From NCBI RefSeq assembly GCF_007786455.1, contig NZ_VNJK01000001.1, positions 1-64,000 of the forward strand: a stretch of DNA of 64,000 nt, in the 5' to 3' direction. Below, in pieces: positions 25,084-33,554 of this stretch. The DNA comes from Paenibacillus agilis. Its GTDB lineage: Bacteria; Bacillota; Bacilli; Paenibacillales; Paenibacillaceae. Within the stretch, counting starts at the first letter, position 1. Each line of letters begins with the position of its first letter. The notes beneath the pieces are model-generated. The model did no database searches. It was not told the origin of the DNA and saw nothing but the letters and a program-made list of their open reading frames with translations. A program made the translations under genes and the position numbers.

Positions 25084-26610
25084 TTGCTGTTACAAGAAAT
25101 TCAAGAGGTAGAAATGACTCCAGAGGAAGAGCTTCAAGAATATATAAAACGATTGGGAATATTAGTATCCGAATACATAGGTTTTTCTATACAGTTTTCT
25201 TTAGAAAAATCTAATATCAGCGAGTCGGTGGATGAAAAGGAAATAAGCTTGGGTCTACATGTAAATGATATTATTAATATTTCTGGGTTAATGGATGAAG
25301 TGATTACGGATGTAATATCAAAATTGATTTACGTAATGCAAAATGCAATTAATAAGACGGAGACTTTGGATTATGATCTTTTTCATAATTTAACCGCTGA
25401 GGTCTCGCTCTCATTAATTTTTGAAGACTATGTTAATAATAATGCAATCGGAAAATTTAATAAAATAAATTTCCTTAATGATTTGAGGGAGATTAGCTCA
25501 CATACCTACGAGTCTAGTAGTGTAGATGTAGGTATTGTATATTGTCCTAACAATGAAGCACTTAAAGATTTGAAAAAAATTAAAGATATAGAGTATATAA
25601 AACTAAGCAGTGCAATTACAATAAAAGAGTTTTTCTTAAATGAAAAACCGTTCTTGAAGTTAATTGATAAAAAATCGCTAGCTATTGCAGTAGATCATAA
25701 CTTTAATGTGTTTGCCATACTTAGAAAAAAAGAAGGAAGTAAAAGTCTCTATTCAATATTTGAAAACTCATTTAATGAATACGGTTCTAATCATGTAACA
25801 AAGAAAGTTATTGCCAGTTTCCTCCAGCCGCTTGAAGAAAGACAGCATCTATCCTCATCAGAGAAAGAATTTCAGAACTTCTTATTGGAAAAAATCAAGA
25901 GAAATATTACATTTTTCGAAAACAATAATAATGCTCAAGTACCTAAGTTCAAATATATTGATGTACAAAATAAAAAAATAAGCTTCCATACTGGGAATAA
26001 GTTTGTAATTTCTTATTACAACGGAACTTGGAAATTAAAACATTACAATTCACTTTTTGCACATATCTTATACAGGTCCTTAGTGACACAATTATCACAT
26101 TTTTTGTGGTTGGAACAAGACGAATTTGAAAATTTCATAAAACGTTTATCATCTAATGTGTCTAAGCTTCTACACTGCATGAAAAATTTATCAATTAGCA
26201 GTTGTAGCTCAATCTTTGTGATTCTTGATAATCCTGAAATTAGTTACAGTCTTTCTACCTCGCAAGTTAAAAACTTACTTAAAAAAACAGCACTTCTACG
26301 TAAAGTAAATATAAATAAGAATTTTATAAACGCTATAAAACGAAAAAGTAATCATCTGAATATAACGGACATTGATCCTTATTTGCTTGACTCACTTTCT
26401 ACAGTGGATGGTGCGGTTATCCTAGATACAAATTTTAATATTTTAAGCTTCGGGGAGACAATTCAGGTTAACAATAAAGATTACTCAGATACTTTCGGGA
26501 CTGGAACACGAGCTAGTAGGGCGGCTTCCGAATATGGACTTTCAATTAAGGTTTCTGAAGATGGAGATATTAACTTATTTAGAGATGAAGAAAAGCTACT
26601 CACTCTTTAG
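25084..26610 (+). CDS. Protein with a degenerate diadenylate-cyclase (DisA_N)-fold C-terminal domain
   Basis: A 508-residue, AT-rich, soluble protein whose first ~200 residues I do not recognise. The C-terminus resembles the DAC core: DGA at 442-444 in VDGAVILDTNFNILSF, then GTGTRASRAASEYGLSIKVSEDG (from about 472). The RHR of true cyclases (compare GTRHRAA in CdaA at 6,697) is replaced by R-A-S-R. This is like the DAC-related sensor domains described in bacterial conflict systems. It may bind a nucleotide rather than synthesise c-di-AMP. Start is the TTG at 25084, with GGGAGG upstream; the next in-frame ATG is at 25114. It lies 55 nt after the subtilase and 87 nt before the CD-NTase. Confidence 0.65.
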   Translation: MLLQEIQEVEMTPEEELQEYIKRLGILVSEYIGFSIQFSLEKSNISESVDEKEISLGLHVNDIINISGLMDEVITDVISKLIYVMQNAINKTETLDYDLFHNLTAEVSLSLIFEDYVNNNAIGKFNKINFLNDLREISSHTYESSSVDVGIVYCPNNEALKDLKKIKDIEYIKLSSAITIKEFFLNEKPFLKLIDKKSLAIAVDHNFNVFAILRKKEGSKSLYSIFENSFNEYGSNHVTKKVIASFLQPLEERQHLSSSEKEFQNFLLEKIKRNITFFENNNNAQVPKFKYIDVQNKKISFHTGNKFVISYYNGTWKLKHYNSLFAHILYRSLVTQLSHFLWLEQDEFENFIKRLSSNVSKLLHCMKNLSISSCSSIFVILDNPEISYSLSTSQVKNLLKKTALLRKVNINKNFINAIKRKSNHLNITDIDPYLLDSLSTVDGAVILDTNFNILSFGETIQVNNKDYSDTFGTGTRASRAASEYGLSIKVSEDGDINLFRDEEKLLTL

Positions 26611-26697
26611 GTTAAGCGGCTATTATCTTGTTTGCGACAAATTATATGATGTAAATATTATCGATAGTAGTATTTTACCTATAACGGAGGTATGTAA

Positions 26698-27597
26698 GTG
26701 CCAATTCCTGAAAGTCAACTTGAAACTTGGGCTCACCAAGGAGCGATTGTGACGTCTAAGTTGACACACGAAAAAATAAGAGATGTCATTAGTGAAAGCA
26801 CAGTTTTAAAAGGAAAGTCGTTTGAAATATATCTGCAAGGGTCGTATAAAAATTCTACTAATATCCGTGGGGATTCAGATGTGGATATCGTAGTTCAGCT
26901 TAATAGTACGTTTTATAGAGATTTGAGCAATTTAAGCGAAAATGAAAAACAGACATACACATCACAACATTCTTCTGCTACGTACGAATGGAAAGATTTT
27001 AAATCAGACCTTATCACTGTTTTAGAGAATTATTTCGGTAAATCGTATGTAAAGGTCGGCAATAAATCAATCAAAATCTTACCTAGTAACGGAAGATTGC
27101 CGGCTGATGTAGTTCCATGTGCGCAATACCGCCGCTATAAACGATATACTGGAGTTTCAAATAAGTCTGACTATGTAGAAGGAATATGTTTTTGGACATC
27201 AACAGAAAACCGTTTTGTAGTTAACTATCCCAAAGTCCATTATGACAATGGTGTCTCTAAGAACCAGATTACTGACCAAATGTATAAGCATATGATCCGT
27301 ATATTTAAAAATGCTCGTACTTATATGGATAATAGAGATTTGTTTGATAAGTCCCTTGCACCGGGTTATTTCATAGAAGGTCTTCTTTATAATGTTACGA
27401 ATAACAATTTTAAAAATACGTACAACCAATCGATGTTTGAAATTTTAAACTGGTTACACAAGGCTGATTTTGATGCTTTCGTTTGTCAGAATGAGCAAAC
27501 AATGCTATTTGGACCCTCTCCAGAGCAATGGAATCCTGAAAATGCACAGAAGTTTTTAACTTCAATGATTAAGCTATGGAATGACTGGGGGAAATAA
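26698..27597 (+). CDS. CBASS cGAS/DncV-like nucleotidyltransferase (CD-NTase)
   Basis: Makes a cyclic oligonucleotide alarm signal upon phage infection. The 299-residue protein has the polymerase-beta-type NTase signature: GSY at 48-50 (YLQGSYKNST), the metal-binding pair Asp61/Asp63 in GDSDVDIVV, and a third acidic residue Asp137 in RLPADVVPC. The remainder is the helical OAS/cGAS-type C-terminal core (KIYKHMIRIFKNAR-like helices). GTG at 26698 follows ACGGAGGTATGTAA. It is followed 2 nt later by the Cap15-like effector, which makes a minimal two-gene (type I) CBASS. Product identity cannot be read from sequence. Confidence 0.92.
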   Translation: MPIPESQLETWAHQGAIVTSKLTHEKIRDVISESTVLKGKSFEIYLQGSYKNSTNIRGDSDVDIVVQLNSTFYRDLSNLSENEKQTYTSQHSSATYEWKDFKSDLITVLENYFGKSYVKVGNKSIKILPSNGRLPADVVPCAQYRRYKRYTGVSNKSDYVEGICFWTSTENRFVVNYPKVHYDNGVSKNQITDQMYKHMIRIFKNARTYMDNRDLFDKSLAPGYFIEGLLYNVTNNNFKNTYNQSMFEILNWLHKADFDAFVCQNEQTMLFGPSPEQWNPENAQKFLTSMIKLWNDWGK

Positions 27598-27599
27598 AA

Positions 27600-28190
27600 G
27601 TGCACTCATACTCAACTGATTCCAACGAAAGAATTAACATTCCATTTTATTTAGCTATTATCAGCATTTTATCTGCTTGGTTATTACCCAAGTTAATAGA
27701 AATGATGGGCCTGTCTATTCCTTGGTATGTTGATGCACCTGCTGTTATGGGGTTTTACTTTATTTACTACAAGTTATTTGATAACTTCTTTTGGAAGTGG
27801 AAGTGGTTTGCTAAAATAAATCTAATTCAAACGCCTAATTTTAATGGAACTTGGGATGGACATTTTTTAAGTTCTTATGATGGACACACAAACCAAAAAC
27901 CAGGAACCATTGAAATAATACAAACTTGGACTAGAATGTGCGTTGTATTTAATAATGGTACATCACGGTCAAAAAGCATCACTTCATCAATTATGACTAC
28001 TAATGCAGAAGGCTATGTTTTAAGTTACGAATACCAAAATGAACCTAATTACAACTCTGTACCTACAATGCAAATACATCGTGGATTTACTCGGTTAACG
28101 CTCTCCAGAGACCAAAAAAAACTTGAAGGGGGTTATTACACTGGTAGAGGTAGATTAAATTATGGAACAATGGAGTTTTTAAAACCTTGA
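27600..28190 (+). CDS. cap15: Cap15-like membrane CBASS effector (2TM + beta-barrel)
   Basis: Effector expected to bind the CD-NTase product through a small beta-barrel and disrupt the inner membrane, aborting infection. The 196 residues have two transmembrane helices (about 13-33 and 42-62), then a beta-rich domain of about 115 residues (FNGTWDGHFLSS ... MQIHRGFTRLTLSRD ... GGYYTGRGRLNYGTMEFL). This is the Cap15 / S-2TMbeta architecture. GTG at 27600 follows GACTGGGGG. It is the last cargo gene, and its stop codon lies inside the terminator hairpin. Function is inferred from architecture and pairing. Confidence 0.85.
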   Translation: MHSYSTDSNERINIPFYLAIISILSAWLLPKLIEMMGLSIPWYVDAPAVMGFYFIYYKLFDNFFWKWKWFAKINLIQTPNFNGTWDGHFLSSYDGHTNQKPGTIEIIQTWTRMCVVFNNGTSRSKSITSSIMTTNAEGYVLSYEYQNEPNYNSVPTMQIHRGFTRLTLSRDQKKLEGGYYTGRGRLNYGTMEFLKP

Positions 28191-28209
28191 GCGTACACTC
28201 AAGGTTTTT
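28182..28209 (+). terminator. Terminator of the transposon cargo
   Basis: Stem AAACCTTGAG (28182-28191) / CTCAAGGTTT (28198-28207) with a T run. The stop codon of the effector gene is within the 5' arm. Confidence 0.85.
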
Positions 28210-28244
28210 GGAAATAAATCTATCAATATAAAATGCATACTCAG

Positions 28245-28394
28245 AGTCTAACACTTTATTTTCTCAGTTTGGAAGTCCATATGATTTTGTTTGATGTTCA
28301 GTCTACAACTTATTTCTCAAAAGCTGCCGATTTTCAAACCTGAAAACCGCGCTACAGCAACAACTCCAGTCTAATACTTTATTTTCTTCGAACA
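28245..28394 (-). repeat. Left-end TnsB binding sites (three spaced copies) and terminus
   Basis: Inverted copies of the same unit begin at 28245 (AGTCTAACACTTTATTTTCTC), 28300 (AGTCTACAACTTATTTCTC) and 28368 (AGTCTAATACTTTATTTTCTTC), followed by the terminal GAACA. The spacing of about 55-68 bp is the Tn7 left-end pattern. Confidence 0.9.
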
Positions 28395-28399
28395 GATGT
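28395..28399. repeat. Target-site duplication, left side
   Basis: GATGT immediately after the ACA terminus, matching 13252-13256. Confidence 0.95.
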
Positions 28400-28437
28400 T
28401 GTGAATACGTTAAATATTGATTGTAACTAAATAGTGA

Positions 28438-28479
28438 GACCTCAAACTCCACCGTCAAGTGGAGGATGAGGTCCTTTTT
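28438..28479 (+). terminator. Original glmS terminator, displaced by the transposon
   Basis: GACCTCAAACTCCAC (28438-28452) pairs with GTGGAGGATGAGGTC (28459-28473), followed by five T. It lies 39 bp beyond the left end of the Tn7-like element and, without the insertion, would sit about 65 bp after the glmS stop. Confidence 0.8.
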
Positions 28480-28503
28480 ATAGGGGGAAATTCAACTCTT
28501 AAT

Positions 28504-28543
28504 GGGGCTTGAAAAATCGTAAAATGACTTTTGGGACAGCCCC
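28504..28543. repeat. Possible IS-end scar
   Basis: A 40-bp segment bounded by GGGGCT and AGCCCC. Its right arm read on the minus strand is GGGGCTGTCCCAAAAGTC, a sequence type common at the ends of IS1182-family elements in Firmicutes. No transposase is present, so this would be a deletion remnant or solo end. Confidence 0.4.
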
Positions 28544-28642
28544 AATGTTTTTACTCCTTCTGTTTCAGTTAGTTGCTTATCAGAAGGGTGCTTAGATAAG
28601 TATTCAAAGCACCGCGGGAAATCCCTAGCAGTTTATTCATGA

Positions 28643-28674
28643 GACCATCGTTGCGTAACGATGGTCTTTTTTTT
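28643..28674 (+). terminator. Intrinsic terminator
   Basis: Perfect 10-bp stem GACCATCGTT/AACGATGGTC with a 4-nt loop and eight T. No gene is visible in 28480-28640, so what it terminates is unclear. Confidence 0.8.
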
Positions 28675-28837
28675 ATTTGTAGTTATTTCTTACTCATAGC
28701 CTCCTTTCTTGGACATCTTAATTATTTAAAGTCATAGAATTACTATAAAAAGTAATCATTGTCTACTATTTCATTCTTTTAGTTCATCCTAAAATAAAAG
28801 CAGGGGAGCAACTATCAAACAAAAGGAGACTATTAAA

Positions 28838-29158
28838 ATGAAAAAAGTAACTCTGGGCTTATTAAGTGTCGTACTTTTATTTTCGGTAGCAAGTTCTGCA
28901 TTGGCTGCTCCATCTGTAAGCAGTCAAGGTAACATTAGCACTATGAGAGCATGTCCTGATGCTGGCGCACCGCAACCTATTTATGTAGGAGTAAAATGGA
29001 GAATACCTGCGAAAGGCGTAAGCTATTCGATTGCTTCGGCATACAATATTGAAATTATTGGTCGTGATGTGCTTGCACACGAATCTGGATTTGCAGATGT
29101 AAAAGTTTATGATAAAAACAATAAATGTATTGCTCGCTATAATTTAGCTGCAAGCTAA
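28838..29158 (+). CDS. Small secreted protein of unknown function
   Basis: A 106-residue protein with a clear Sec signal peptide (MKKVTLGLLSVVLLFSVASSALAA) and likely cleavage after ALA or ALAA. The mature part, about 80 residues, contains two cysteines (RACPDAG, NNKCIAR) that could form a disulfide, and a beta-rich pattern (YVGVKWRIPAKG, FADVKVYDKNN). AAAAGGAGA precedes the ATG by 9-10 nt, and a terminator follows. I do not recognise the family. It is monocistronic and lies outside the transposon. Confidence 0.8.
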   Translation: MKKVTLGLLSVVLLFSVASSALAAPSVSSQGNISTMRACPDAGAPQPIYVGVKWRIPAKGVSYSIASAYNIEIIGRDVLAHESGFADVKVYDKNNKCIARYNLAAS

Positions 29159-29200
29159 TCAAATGGCGCTCCTCGATTCTTCGATATAATCTAGCTTGAG

Positions 29201-29229
29201 GCACCATCACATGGAGTGATGGTGCTTTT
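29201..29229 (+). terminator. Terminator after the small secreted protein
   Basis: Perfect 10-bp stem GCACCATCAC/GTGATGGTGC with a 5-nt loop and TTTTG. Confidence 0.8.
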
Positions 29230-29351
29230 GTCGATGGACGTAGATCGCTTTTTGGGAGATGCTCCTGACTCTTTTGGGCCATTGTCGACACACAACCCTA
29301 TTGGTAAAATGAAAATGTAACATAAAATATAAATAAAGGAGGATTATGGTG

Positions 29352-30080
29352 ATGACACAAAATCAATTGCAAACGAAGTGGGGGGATTTGACGGCGAAGA
29401 ACGAAAGAGTAGGGACGGTGGCGATGCTGCTGTATCCGGGGATGACGGCACTCGATCTAGTGGGTCCGCAATACGTGTTCTCTGTGATGAGGATGTCCGT
29501 TTATCTCATAGCCAATACAAAGGAGCCAGTCTTAACAGACACGGGTTTGGCGATTGTCCCGACGATGACATTCGAGGATTGCCCGGAAAAAGTGACGATT
29601 TTATTTGTTCCGGGAGGCTCCGAAGGAACGCTTGCGGCGATGGAGGATGAAGCTACGCTATCATTTATAAGATCGAGAGGAGCACAGGCGGATTATGTAA
29701 CTAGTGTATGCACGGGCTCCTTGATTTTGGCCGCTGCCGGATTGCTGAAAGACTACAAAGCGACCTCCCATTGGGCGACGAGGGATCTTCTGGAAGAGGC
29801 TGGGGCGGAGCTGGAGGAAGGAAGGGTCGTCTTTGATCGGAACCGGATAACTGGCGGCGGGGTTACTGCCGGGATTGATTTCGGACTTGCGATAGCGGGT
29901 CGTATTCGCGGCGACGAATATGCCAAGCTGATTCAATTGATCGCCGAGTATTCGCCCGAGCCCCCATATCGGTCAGGCACGCCATGCGAAGCCGATGAAG
30001 CTACAGTCAAGCACGTTACCGAAATGTTCATCCCGTTCGTAACGAAAGCACGTGAATTGCTGCAGCGAGCAGACAATTGA
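29352..30080 (+). CDS. DJ-1/PfpI-family protein, isonitrile (cyclohexyl-isocyanide) hydratase-like
   Basis: A 242-residue class I glutamine-amidotransferase-fold protein. The nucleophile elbow Cys120 is in DYVTSVCTGSLILAAAGLL. The flanking motifs KATSHWATRD, RVVFDRNRITGGGVTAGIDFGLAIA and EYSPEPPYRSGTP follow the isonitrile hydratase pattern, in which R-NC is hydrated to an N-formamide. The ATG at 29352 is preferred over 29346 because AAAGGAGG ends nine bases before it. Codon use appears more GC-rich than its neighbours. It is monocistronic. The natural substrate is unknown; general isonitrile or glyoxal detoxification remains possible. Confidence 0.8.
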   Translation: MTQNQLQTKWGDLTAKNERVGTVAMLLYPGMTALDLVGPQYVFSVMRMSVYLIANTKEPVLTDTGLAIVPTMTFEDCPEKVTILFVPGGSEGTLAAMEDEATLSFIRSRGAQADYVTSVCTGSLILAAAGLLKDYKATSHWATRDLLEEAGAELEEGRVVFDRNRITGGGVTAGIDFGLAIAGRIRGDEYAKLIQLIAEYSPEPPYRSGTPCEADEATVKHVTEMFIPFVTKARELLQRADN

Positions 30081-30183
30081 ACGTATGAGGCCACTGCGGT
30101 GTTTGGTGAAATGATCTTAGGAGTTTTTCAACGAACCGGGGAAGATATGAATGAGAATTAATAAATAAAATATATTTATAAGA

Positions 30184-30222
30184 AAATGGGCTGATCTAAT
30201 AATTATTAGGTTCAGCCCATTT
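30184..30222. terminator. Bidirectional terminator between convergent genes
   Basis: AAATGGGCTGA (30184-30194) pairs with TCAGCCCATTT (30212-30222), with an inner CTAATAATTATTAG continuation. T-rich sequence flanks both strands. It serves the plus-strand hydratase gene and the minus-strand MFS gene. Confidence 0.7.
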
Positions 30223-30321
30223 GTATGTGATAGAAGGAATAAGCGATGAGTATTTTCCTCTTGCGTAAGAAAAGATGATCGAGAATGTATAAAATTCGTT
30301 GTCTTCCTCCTATTTCCTCAT

Positions 30322-31548
30322 TTATCCGTCGTGATGCTGAACGGCTCTAGACTGCTCCTCTGTCTTTCTTTTTTCTACAATAAGCGGAATTAGCATAAAT
30401 GCACCGACAATAATGAGAACTCCGCTTGTCACGTATACGACTAGTAAGGAAAAGACTTCTTTCAAATAACCAGACATGGACATACCAATGACCATTGTCC
30501 CCATAAAGACAGGCGTAATAATCCCAGATACACGGCCTATAAAGGCTCCTTCCGTGTTACGTACAATAAGCGTTTGGATACCGCCGTGAATACAGGGATA
30601 AAATAAGCCGCTAATGACTAATAGAAGGATTGTCATCCAAATTACTGAAGAGGCTCCTATCCCCATCGTACAGAAGGCAGCGACAAGTAAGCCTATCATG
30701 AGAAGCAGTTGTGGCTTTACTTTTTTAGCTATCCCCATTATAGCAATTCCACCTACGAGCATGGCAGCGCCGTTGGCCATGACAAACCACTGAAGGGCCT
30801 GTTTATTTAGTCCCAATTGTTCGATGACAAGGAAGATTTGAAGGGGCTGGGTCAGACCTGACGCCAATCCGACTGCAGAGAAAGTCAAACAGAGTGTGCG
30901 CAAGGATGGATTAGTACCGATATAACGCAGCCCAGCCATTAATTCTTTTGTAAAGCTACCAGTATCTATTTGCTTAGGTTGCTCTTCGTCACGTGGGAGT
31001 CTTGATAATATGAACGAAGAACCGAGAAACAGGAATGCTGTCAAAATGAGAGAAACGTTTATTTTAAACTGTATGAATATAAACGTCCCAATGACCGGAC
31101 CTAATACGGTAAAGATAGCTACGAGTGTTTGAAACATCGCCATCACACCTTGTAGTTGTTCCGCGGGAACATGCCTCTTAAATAGCTTCATGGCTGAAGG
31201 CTGAGAAAATTGTGACAGGCTCGCAGAAATAAAAGATCCGATAAGAAGCGCAATCCAACCGTCGTTTATGACAGCAAACCATACAGCGACTATCGATAGG
31301 GCGGAAAGTAGGTCGCTCCATACCATAGTTCGCTTAGGCATCCATCTATCGGCAAAGGTACCCCCAATGAGACCGAATAGAAAGATGGGAGCAAATTCAG
31401 CAACTGAAATGAGTGAGACATAAACTGGATTATTATTTGTTAGTTCCGTTACATAGAGAAGTATGGCAAAGTTGCGGATCCATATTCCCAGTTGCAGTAG
31501 CACACGAGAGAGTAGAATCGTTCGAACATATCGATTGGCAAACATCAT
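30322..31548 (-). CDS. MFS transporter, MefA/DHA3-type drug exporter
   Basis: A 408-residue integral membrane protein with about 12 hydrophobic helices in two bundles. It starts MMFANRYVRTILLSRVLLQLG and carries the MFS motif A variant GGTFADRWMPKRTM near residues 61-74. The closest pattern is the MFS_3 group (macrolide-efflux MefA-like, proton-driven antiporters). GGGG precedes the start by 5-6 nt on the minus strand. It lies alone, divergent from the LytS/LytT genes, and no regulator is adjacent. Substrate is not predictable; a role in exporting the cluster product is possible but the two are separated by 4 kb. Confidence 0.8.
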   Translation of the reverse strand: MMFANRYVRTILLSRVLLQLGIWIRNFAILLYVTELTNNNPVYVSLISVAEFAPIFLFGLIGGTFADRWMPKRTMVWSDLLSALSIVAVWFAVINDGWIALLIGSFISASLSQFSQPSAMKLFKRHVPAEQLQGVMAMFQTLVAIFTVLGPVIGTFIFIQFKINVSLILTAFLFLGSSFILSRLPRDEEQPKQIDTGSFTKELMAGLRYIGTNPSLRTLCLTFSAVGLASGLTQPLQIFLVIEQLGLNKQALQWFVMANGAAMLVGGIAIMGIAKKVKPQLLLMIGLLVAAFCTMGIGASSVIWMTILLLVISGLFYPCIHGGIQTLIVRNTEGAFIGRVSGIITPVFMGTMVIGMSMSGYLKEVFSLLVVYVTSGVLIIVGAFMLIPLIVEKRKTEEQSRAVQHHDG

Positions 31549-31910
31549 TTATACCCCATATCCTTTCTTAACGTGATAAGTGATTCATGTACGAAGTTAC
31601 TGCATTAGTTTATATATGATTCAAACTTTAGTCAACAAAAAAAACTAAACAAAACAATAATTTGTTTATATAATGACGAACATAAACCAAAAACGTTTGT
31701 TATAATAATGAAAATAAATCTCAAGTATGTCTACTGATTGATTTTTGAATTGTAGATGTGGAGAATGATAAATCCGCTGTATTTTTATACAGTTGCATTG
31801 CTCCATTTAATTGTGTGGTTTGAAGCATAAAAACAAAGCAAACTTTGATAAACTAAGCAAACAACAGCTAGTCATAACGGGAGGTAAGTTCCATAGGCTA
31901 TGAGTTCACA
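31549..31910. other. Divergent intergenic region
   Basis: AT-rich 360-bp region between the divergent MFS and LytS-type genes. It must hold the promoters for both, but no -35/-10 pair convinced me. No gene or RNA was recognised. Confidence 0.6.
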
Positions 31911-33554
31911 ATGCTGCTTCAGCTCTTTGAGCGGGCGGCATTATTGCTAATTATTTTGTTTTTATTAACTCGTATTTCGAGTTTTAAGCAGATACTACAA
32001 AAAGAATCGCAGACACCTAGGGAGTTCGCGGTCGTTACGATTCTATTCTGTACCTTTGCACTTTTCAGTACCTATGTAGGAATTGATGTGGAAGGCTCAT
32101 TGGTCAACGTACGGATCATCGTAATTATGGCAGGAGGTATTTTATTCGGTCCTTGGGTCGGTATGGTTGTGGGAGTGGTATCTGGTATCCATCGCTACCT
32201 CATCGATATTGGCGGGGTAACTTCGATTCCCTGTCTCATCACGAGTATCATTGCGGGGCTCGTATCTGGCTATATTTATCTTCTAACGCCTAAAGCGAAG
32301 CGATGGTTTGTCGGTATCTTCGCCGGAATGGCCTGTGAGGCATTAACGATGCTGTTGATCATATTCATGGCGCAGCCTACAGCATTAGGAGTAGACATTG
32401 TATCCAAAATTGCCATACCGATGATTCTAGGTCAATTGAATGTGGGATTGATCATTTTGTTAATTCAAAATGTGGAAAGTGAACGGGAGGGAATCGCTGC
32501 ACAGCAAGCGAAGCTAGCTCTGGATATCGCGAATAAGACATTACCTTATTTTCGCTCGGTAAATGCCAAATCGTTACATAAAATTTGTTCCATTATTAAA
32601 AATGATATTCAAGCTGATGCGGTAGCCATCACGGATGCCTCGAATGTGCTCGCTTATGTAGGTTATGGGGAAGGTCGCTATCAATTCCGGCATGAGATCA
32701 TTAGTGAAATGACCAAAGAGACGATACGGAGCGGGGAGTTTATGATAAGCAACCATGCGTTGGATGATGCGCTGCCGGGCGTTCAATCCGTCTTAATTAT
32801 TCCGCTGAAAGAGCGGGAAGAAGTTACTGGAACCTTGAAGATTTATTATCGGAAAGCACATAAAATTACGTATCCGCTGCAGACGATGGCCGTCGGTTTG
32901 TCCCAGATCATTTCGACGCTAATGGAAGTCTCTCGTGTGGAAGAAATTAAGGCGATGGCGAATAAAGCTGAGCTTAAAGCGTTGCAGACGACGATTCAGC
33001 CACACTTTTTGTTCAATGCGTTGAATGCGATTGGCTCGTCGATCCGGACAAGACCGGACCAAGCGAGGGAGTTACTCGTCAACTTATCGGGATATTTGCG
33101 TTATAATTTGGAGCTTACGGACGATTTGATCGATATTCATAAAGAACTGGAGCAAGTTAGAAATTATATAGAAATTGAAAAAGCACGCTTTGGAGATCGC
33201 TTACACATTGTTTATGATGTGGATGAAGTTGCTGTAAAGATTCCCAGTCTTATTATTCAACCGTTAGTGGAAAATGCGATTGTCCACGGTATATTGAAGG
33301 AGAAGGGCCCCGGAACGGTTACTATCTATGTCAAAGATACAGAAGATTATATTCGGATTGGTGTACAGGATACAGGTGTGGGTATCCGTGAAGATATTAT
33401 TGAACAGGTGAGAGAAGAGCGAGTTCCATCGAACCATATTGGTCTTTTCAATGTGCATAAGCGTGTGAAGCTTATTTTCGGGCATGGTGTTACGGTGGAG
33501 CGATTGGATCAAGGAACGAATATCTTTTTTGACGTACAGAAGGAGACAAGATGA
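31911..33554 (+). CDS. LytS-type sensor histidine kinase
   Basis: A 547-residue membrane sensor kinase. The N-terminal 185 residues form the 5TM-LYT module with its ITRISS...[17 protein letters not shown] pattern. A GAF domain (about 210-345) comes next, then the HisKA-type box [12 protein letters not shown] with phospho-acceptor His365, and a HATPase_c domain with VENAIVHG and GVGI motifs (about 445-545). The ATG at 31911 matches the family N-terminus, although the GGGAGG site lies a long 26 nt upstream. ATGA overlap with the response regulator indicates coupling. Family members sense pyruvate or membrane potential and control murein hydrolase/holin or carboxylate transporters. Confidence 0.93.
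   Translation: MLLQLFERAALLLIILFLLTRISSFKQILQKESQTPREFAVVTILFCTFALFSTYVGIDVEGSLVNVRIIVIMAGGILFGPWVGMVVGVVSGIHRYLIDIGGVTSIPCLITSIIAGLVSGYIYLLTPKAKRWFVGIFAGMACEALTMLLIIFMAQPTALGVDIVSKIAIPMILGQLNVGLIILLIQNVESEREGIAAQQAKLALDIANKTLPYFRSVNAKSLHKICSIIKNDIQADAVAITDASNVLAYVGYGEGRYQFRHEIISEMTKETIRSGEFMISNHALDDALPGVQSVLIIPLKEREEVTGTLKIYYRKAHKITYPLQTMAVGLSQIISTLMEVSRVEEIKAMANKAELKALQTTIQPHFLFNALNAIGSSIRTRPDQARELLVNLSGYLRYNLELTDDLIDIHKELEQVRNYIEIEKARFGDRLHIVYDVDEVAVKIPSLIIQPLVENAIVHGILKEKGPGTVTIYVKDTEDYIRIGVQDTGVGIREDIIEQVREERVPSNHIGLFNVHKRVKLIFGHGVTVERLDQGTNIFFDVQKETR

Larger units (their letters stand above)
13257..28394 (+). mobile_element. Complete Tn7-like transposon in attTn7 (15,138 bp)
   Basis: Both ends are visible. 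The glmS-proximal end reads TGTCAGAAGAAAATAAAG (13257-13274). The distal end, read inward on the minus strand, is TGTTCGAAGAAAATAAAG (28394-28377). A 5-bp duplication GATGT flanks the element. Four abutting TnsB-type sites lie at the glmS end and three spaced ones at the far end, the same right/left asymmetry as canonical Tn7. tnsABCDE read inward from the right end. Cargo is an AAA-ATPase/subtilase pair, a DAC-fold protein and a CD-NTase/Cap15 pair. All genes appear intact, so the element may be active. Confidence 0.96.

Noticed and set aside
26534-26752. 72-codon open frame between the DAC-like gene and the CD-NTase
   Set aside because: It overlaps both genes in another frame, has no ribosome binding site and no domain; the overlapped reading frames have clear motifs.
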